Below are positions 62,601 through 64,000 of a stretch of 64,000 nucleotides of DNA, piece by piece; position 1 is the stretch's first letter, and each line of letters opens with the position of its first letter. The DNA comes from CAYZGU01 sp964478165 (GTDB taxonomy: Bacteria > Poribacteria > WGA-4E > JAJDTR01), in the NCBI GenBank assembly GCA_964478165.1, contig CAYZGU010000044.1, forward strand, positions 124,001 through 188,000, in the 5' to 3' direction. The position numbers and the translations under genes were made by a program. Below the pieces are notes generated by a model that was given only the letters and a program-made list of their open reading frames with translations, ran no database searches and was not told the DNA's origin.

Positions 62601-64000
62601 CACAAATGAACCGGCCGCTACTGGTATTGATCTTCATCTTCAGTATGGGAAATGGTTTAATCGATCGGATGAAGAATATTGGCCCACTTCCTGGCCATAT
62701 GCGTGTGTGCTCCCTAAAGGGATTGCAGACGCTTTGAAGATAACTGAGGCTGATATGGGTAAGGCGACGGTTGCAGTCTATGGCGCTGATTTTACAGTTG
62801 TAGGAGTTCTTGGCATAGGGTTTAAGAATTTAACGGACAACGACGGAGAAGAGATGACCCCTGTGGATTACCAGCTGATGCAGCAGCAGCAATCGCGTGG
62901 TGCAGAAGGAGATCAAACTCTTGAAGGTGAGCTACAGAAGTACCTTCACTTGGTTCCAGATAGTATTGCAATTCTTCCCTATGAAGTAGTTATGAATCAG
63001 GGTGGTACGCTGCGAAGTGTTGCCGTCAATATGGATCCTGTTGCAGGAGATTCAGAAATCTTAACCGGAATTGATAAGCTTGACCTAATCATGTCGTCAC
63101 TAATGAGTCGGGTAGCGCTCGATTTTTTCGTGGGCCGCGATAAGGATACTTATCTGTACAGTTCGATTGGGATGACTTCCTTTACAGGTATGGGGAACCT
63201 GTTTGTGCCTATTCTTATTGCGGCGTTAATCGTTTTGAACACCATGTTGGGGGCTGTGTACGAACGTGTTAGGGAGATTGGTATCTACAGTTCTGTTGGC
63301 TTAGCACCGGTGCACATCGCATTCTTGTTCCTTGCCGAGGCTTGTGTCTATGCAATCGTTGGTGCTGTTTTAGGCTACCTTCTAGGACAAGCCGTTGCGA
63401 CGGTTATGGTCAATGTTGGGTGGCTCGCTGGCTTGACTCTAAATTACTCATCAATGTCTACTGTCGTTGCCACGATAATTGTAATGATGGTTGTCATTGG
63501 CAGTACACTCTATCCAGCAATCAAGGCATCGCGCATGGCAGTCCCGGACATTGAACGGAAATGGAAATTGCCAGATCCAGAAGGAGACGAATGGCACTTC
63601 AATCTCCCCTTTACCGTCCTATCGGAAGAGTCGCTTGGTTTAAACGTGTTCATGCGTGACTATTTTGATGCACATGCAGATGAATCTGCAAGTGACTTTT
63701 ACACGAATCAAGTAATCTTCAATCAAGTGGATGATGGTGCGGAGGGAGGGTCATACTCAATCGGAATGATGGTGTGGCTGGCCCCATATGATTTGGGCGT
63801 TAGTCAATCGATTAAATTCGTTACCTCGCCCGTTGGCAGCGAAGAAGAGAATCTTTACAACATTGCGCTTGACGTTCATCGCGAGAGTGGGGAGATTGCT
63901 TCGTGGAAACGGGTCAATCGTCGTTTCTTAAATCTCTTGCGGAAACAGTTGTTAATATGGCGGACGTTCAGTGCTGATATACGCGGGGAATTTCACGAGC
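56653..64000 (+). CDS. Giant exported LysM/calcium-loop/M28-like/FtsX permease fusion, truncated by the window end
   Basis: An unbroken frame of at least 2,449 codons starts at an ATG with GGAGGAA 6 nt upstream and leaves the window. Order: signal peptide (1-28); two LysM-like stretches (about 145-170, 236-262; VQTGDALEDIAHRFRVS) interrupted by four DGxDNDxDGxxDE-type calcium loops (about 180, 272, 300, 319); a PA-like region (340-400); an M28 peptidase-like fold (440-530; TAYFDSM, GADPTGGIAGMLELAR) without the usual His and Glu-Glu metal ligands; long coiled-coil and unassigned regions (560-1650); three membrane helices (about 1662-1742); and an FtsX/MacB permease (first helix 1786-1806, extracytoplasmic domain, then helices about 2183-2290, with YERVREIGIYSSVGLAP). 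No ATPase is in view. Function unknown; envelope-linked export or cell-wall control is inferred. Confidence 0.85.
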   Translation, partial: MVGMLTSSARFPFCLLVLFLLASTGLPADVQQPIGLSETAVKIRDEVSVSNMRKDIARLSSVSTRVTGYAEAANAAKYVFDRFVAIGLENVEARGFEITVPIDGGDGKLEVLATDGTVSKQFEIVPCWPNLVRTSLLPTGIKHLVNEDETIEDIAHSYRIDSQSILNHVHNKFLRDQATDGRDNDGDGEIDEVGEVVLIGGNSVFVPTGGLTAPLLYGDNAELVDFNGLNVGGFWHEVQTGDALEDIAHRFRVSVGSITDDVLNAHLQKTEDGIDNDEDLEIDEYGEIPPLDEVAQWGDDGIDNDGDGYVDEVPGDDSDGIDNNKDGRIDELEEFVAAGESSVFIPQGSIILAEFNSGTRWINAAMLGARAVIFIEPETTVRGEAENKFLTVPANIPRFWISKANADELKEMVKRSKVTSRLTCSMTWERRKGQNIRGFLEGNDPVLKDELVVVTAYFDSMSIVPAMAPGADPTGGIAGMLELARIFKRETFRPGRSMLFVATDAHFQGLAGMRAFMEGIGQDTVGGITDSPGTPTMHGLRRGLSTDLFEFQELGRKLLLSIDRSVLVDLPPDFYYDVHRIETDLDSLTTTLESLANTQVKIDSLRDAQRDFKEKQKRKVEVAKKREKQEFTAEEKSRLETNLALFKKESLQTTHFLRDLVLRTDRLRTQALRQSRISQRELVESVALPIAHLDIWAIGQLKKDLEEKRIGMEYAQEPAQSYLKPRKTGTTYEIPVPHSLAGTETGNLVKRLSDYLEDWELSDFRKFALQYTQEKLLDRHLDFHGLERMKKARKVVDGATRLLSGYVADERELLERALRIIPNSADAERQIKSAINELRTDAGYYPTSIVAELRFYLSDRTIERLERLQDDLEQKLREVQATENDDASHAVLVADFVKDKQSIFETALRNARLEKNRVQNLLRQHTKLDRTYLAEEELVLRHYLSANEVRNALEWREQISAHLSEKTLLAHIKRKAENDVVELGNLLNRLDTINRDLTDETKILLRDNMLTLRNSRFRNIHSRVEKIARISKSEYNRKISQMEQAIFLQDLFNRYYTSLFISIDLSSQSDKFGVFNKGWFYDQQPEFVLRREFASIGNKLAEYASDADFGVRVQNLWTFTDDQIRQGVMNNQWDVASTIESKTAVEGKTLETLISEHFSTLVDLSGVSRLMKMQFEQMRDQGEPSEDMVKDMDYIRQEVERFIRNDLRTAKKSRKNSVRLLNRLNGMLQLRYEEASTLTKDDVNDVKTLIGLLGLGGETNFVNAISASGGKTWQTYIPGKIAFDSEVATLTGKAGITFSTIEDARILTDTPLDTIDRMHLEEDGNLHNQVKTLASILIQAMRDPKMPTAAKVNNFYCNLFGDVVEFDARESALPNKPVPYPILTLRRKHKTMMGVRGDLFVMGDNKGKFEVAGLAMEGRATNRLGGTQEVEAYILDADSGDIAYAPDLGNYGAKLLPNKVPIDIRRRGCRVVVFPCVSTTIYDLVDQRYLRTLRELEVYDAASDSAPEKYGVSKPWQQEGVSATEPIAIVYSQPDERIKIGMAYGQIGKRLLLIKATKSGMKNPTLYTGEGFVVRENGSIRVTPYVVVRDMWWLDENRSRLYKRFGISSSRLDKLHQLANEHLEQAEIALQAKDYQQALKLARAAWGYESRAYPDVKKTGNDVVGGVMFYLALLIPFAYFMERLIFASPTVNRQILWTAVIFLTVFFFLSQVHPAFQITTTPVIILIAFVVLALTVLVIAIIIRKFEEQLEKIKQEGNKVYKADVGRLSASAAAFSLGISNMRKRGGRTVLTCATLVILTFTVISFTSVRTFMHPNKTSLPSVTPRYTGMLIRDQYWRPLEEPVLTSIMNDMRKTQIAEDDVRLLFKRRGKTKGEIDTVLAPYVQETEKESSELGEESIAQNHLTPRASGNPDRDIPLSRGRSRSVTVHNVVAPRAWYQSSGTGDQSFVQLTRTPNSADPVPPRNPSNGQLLPYAASMLIGMSTNEPAATGIDLHLQYGKWFNRSDEEYWPTSWPYACVLPKGIADALKITEADMGKATVAVYGADFTVVGVLGIGFKNLTDNDGEEMTPVDYQLMQQQQSRGAEGDQTLEGELQKYLHLVPDSIAILPYEVVMNQGGTLRSVAVNMDPVAGDSEILTGIDKLDLIMSSLMSRVALDFFVGRDKDTYLYSSIGMTSFTGMGNLFVPILIAALIVLNTMLGAVYERVREIGIYSSVGLAPVHIAFLFLAEACVYAIVGAVLGYLLGQAVATVMVNVGWLAGLTLNYSSMSTVVATIIVMMVVIGSTLYPAIKASRMAVPDIERKWKLPDPEGDEWHFNLPFTVLSEESLGLNVFMRDYFDAHADESASDFYTNQVIFNQVDDGAEGGSYSIGMMVWLAPYDLGVSQSIKFVTSPVGSEEENLYNIALDVHRESGEIASWKRVNRRFLNLLRKQLLIWRTFSADIRGEFHE

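Noticed and set aside
1..64000. CRISPR array, rRNA genes, complete insertion sequence or prophage
   Set aside because: No regularly spaced repeats, rRNA-like stretches, transposase genes or phage structural genes were seen in the window.

Overview
The window looks like a single contig from a diderm (Gram-negative-type) bacterium of moderate GC. Evidence for an outer membrane is a Porin_O_P-type barrel, an Mla/MCE lipid-transport operon, lipobox lipoproteins and two secreted proteins that end in FlgD-like 'type A' sorting domains. That domain, together with lamin-tail and CotH proteins and a EutN/CcmL microcompartment vertex protein, recalls Poribacteria, Latescibacterota and FCB-group genomes. 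This taxonomic reading is inference from gene content only.

Layout. 1-7502 (minus strand) is a pyrimidine operon: HD phosphohydrolase, pyrR, pyrC, a GNAT acetyltransferase, carA and carB (cut by the window start). It sits behind a clear PyrR attenuator: promoter, PyrR-binding hairpin with the conserved CNGNGA loop, and an intrinsic terminator. 7523-17555 (minus) has an unknown gene, a porin and two adjacent large surface proteins (beta-helix + lamin-tail repeats; malectin + FnIII + CotH + lamin-tail repeats). 18622-20485 (minus) has a metallophosphoesterase and a cyclase-like/SRPBCC protein. 21357-24111 (minus) reads rplM-rpsI-purA-tRNA-Lys-tRNA-Glu-terminator.

25364-34733 (plus) has a membrane protein, hslVU, a broken enoyl-CoA hydratase gene, an SDR dehydrogenase, and the rpsF-ssb-rpsR-rplI-dnaB replication/ribosome cluster. 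34819-43683 (plus) holds mlaE-mlaF-MCE, radA, a PIN/TRAM protein, ispD, ispF and cysS. 43886-46810 (plus) has two related lipoproteins and accA. 46890-51801 (minus) is eutN, histidine kinase, response regulator, then a divergent EF-Tu-like protein. After a PBP1A gene (plus) and an XRE regulator (minus), a giant open reading frame of more than 2,449 codons runs from 56653 off the right edge. It combines LysM-like segments, calcium-loop motifs, an M28-like fold lacking its metal ligands, long coiled coils and an FtsX/MacB-type permease.

The most unusual items are the giant fusion protein, an EF-Tu paralogue with all GTPase motifs altered, a response regulator of NtrC type without the GAFTGA loop, the eutN-kinase-regulator operon, an MCE protein with a barrel-like C-terminus, and short perfect tandem duplications placed on translation starts. 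Several intergenic stretches of 0.6-1.4 kb carry no convincing gene.
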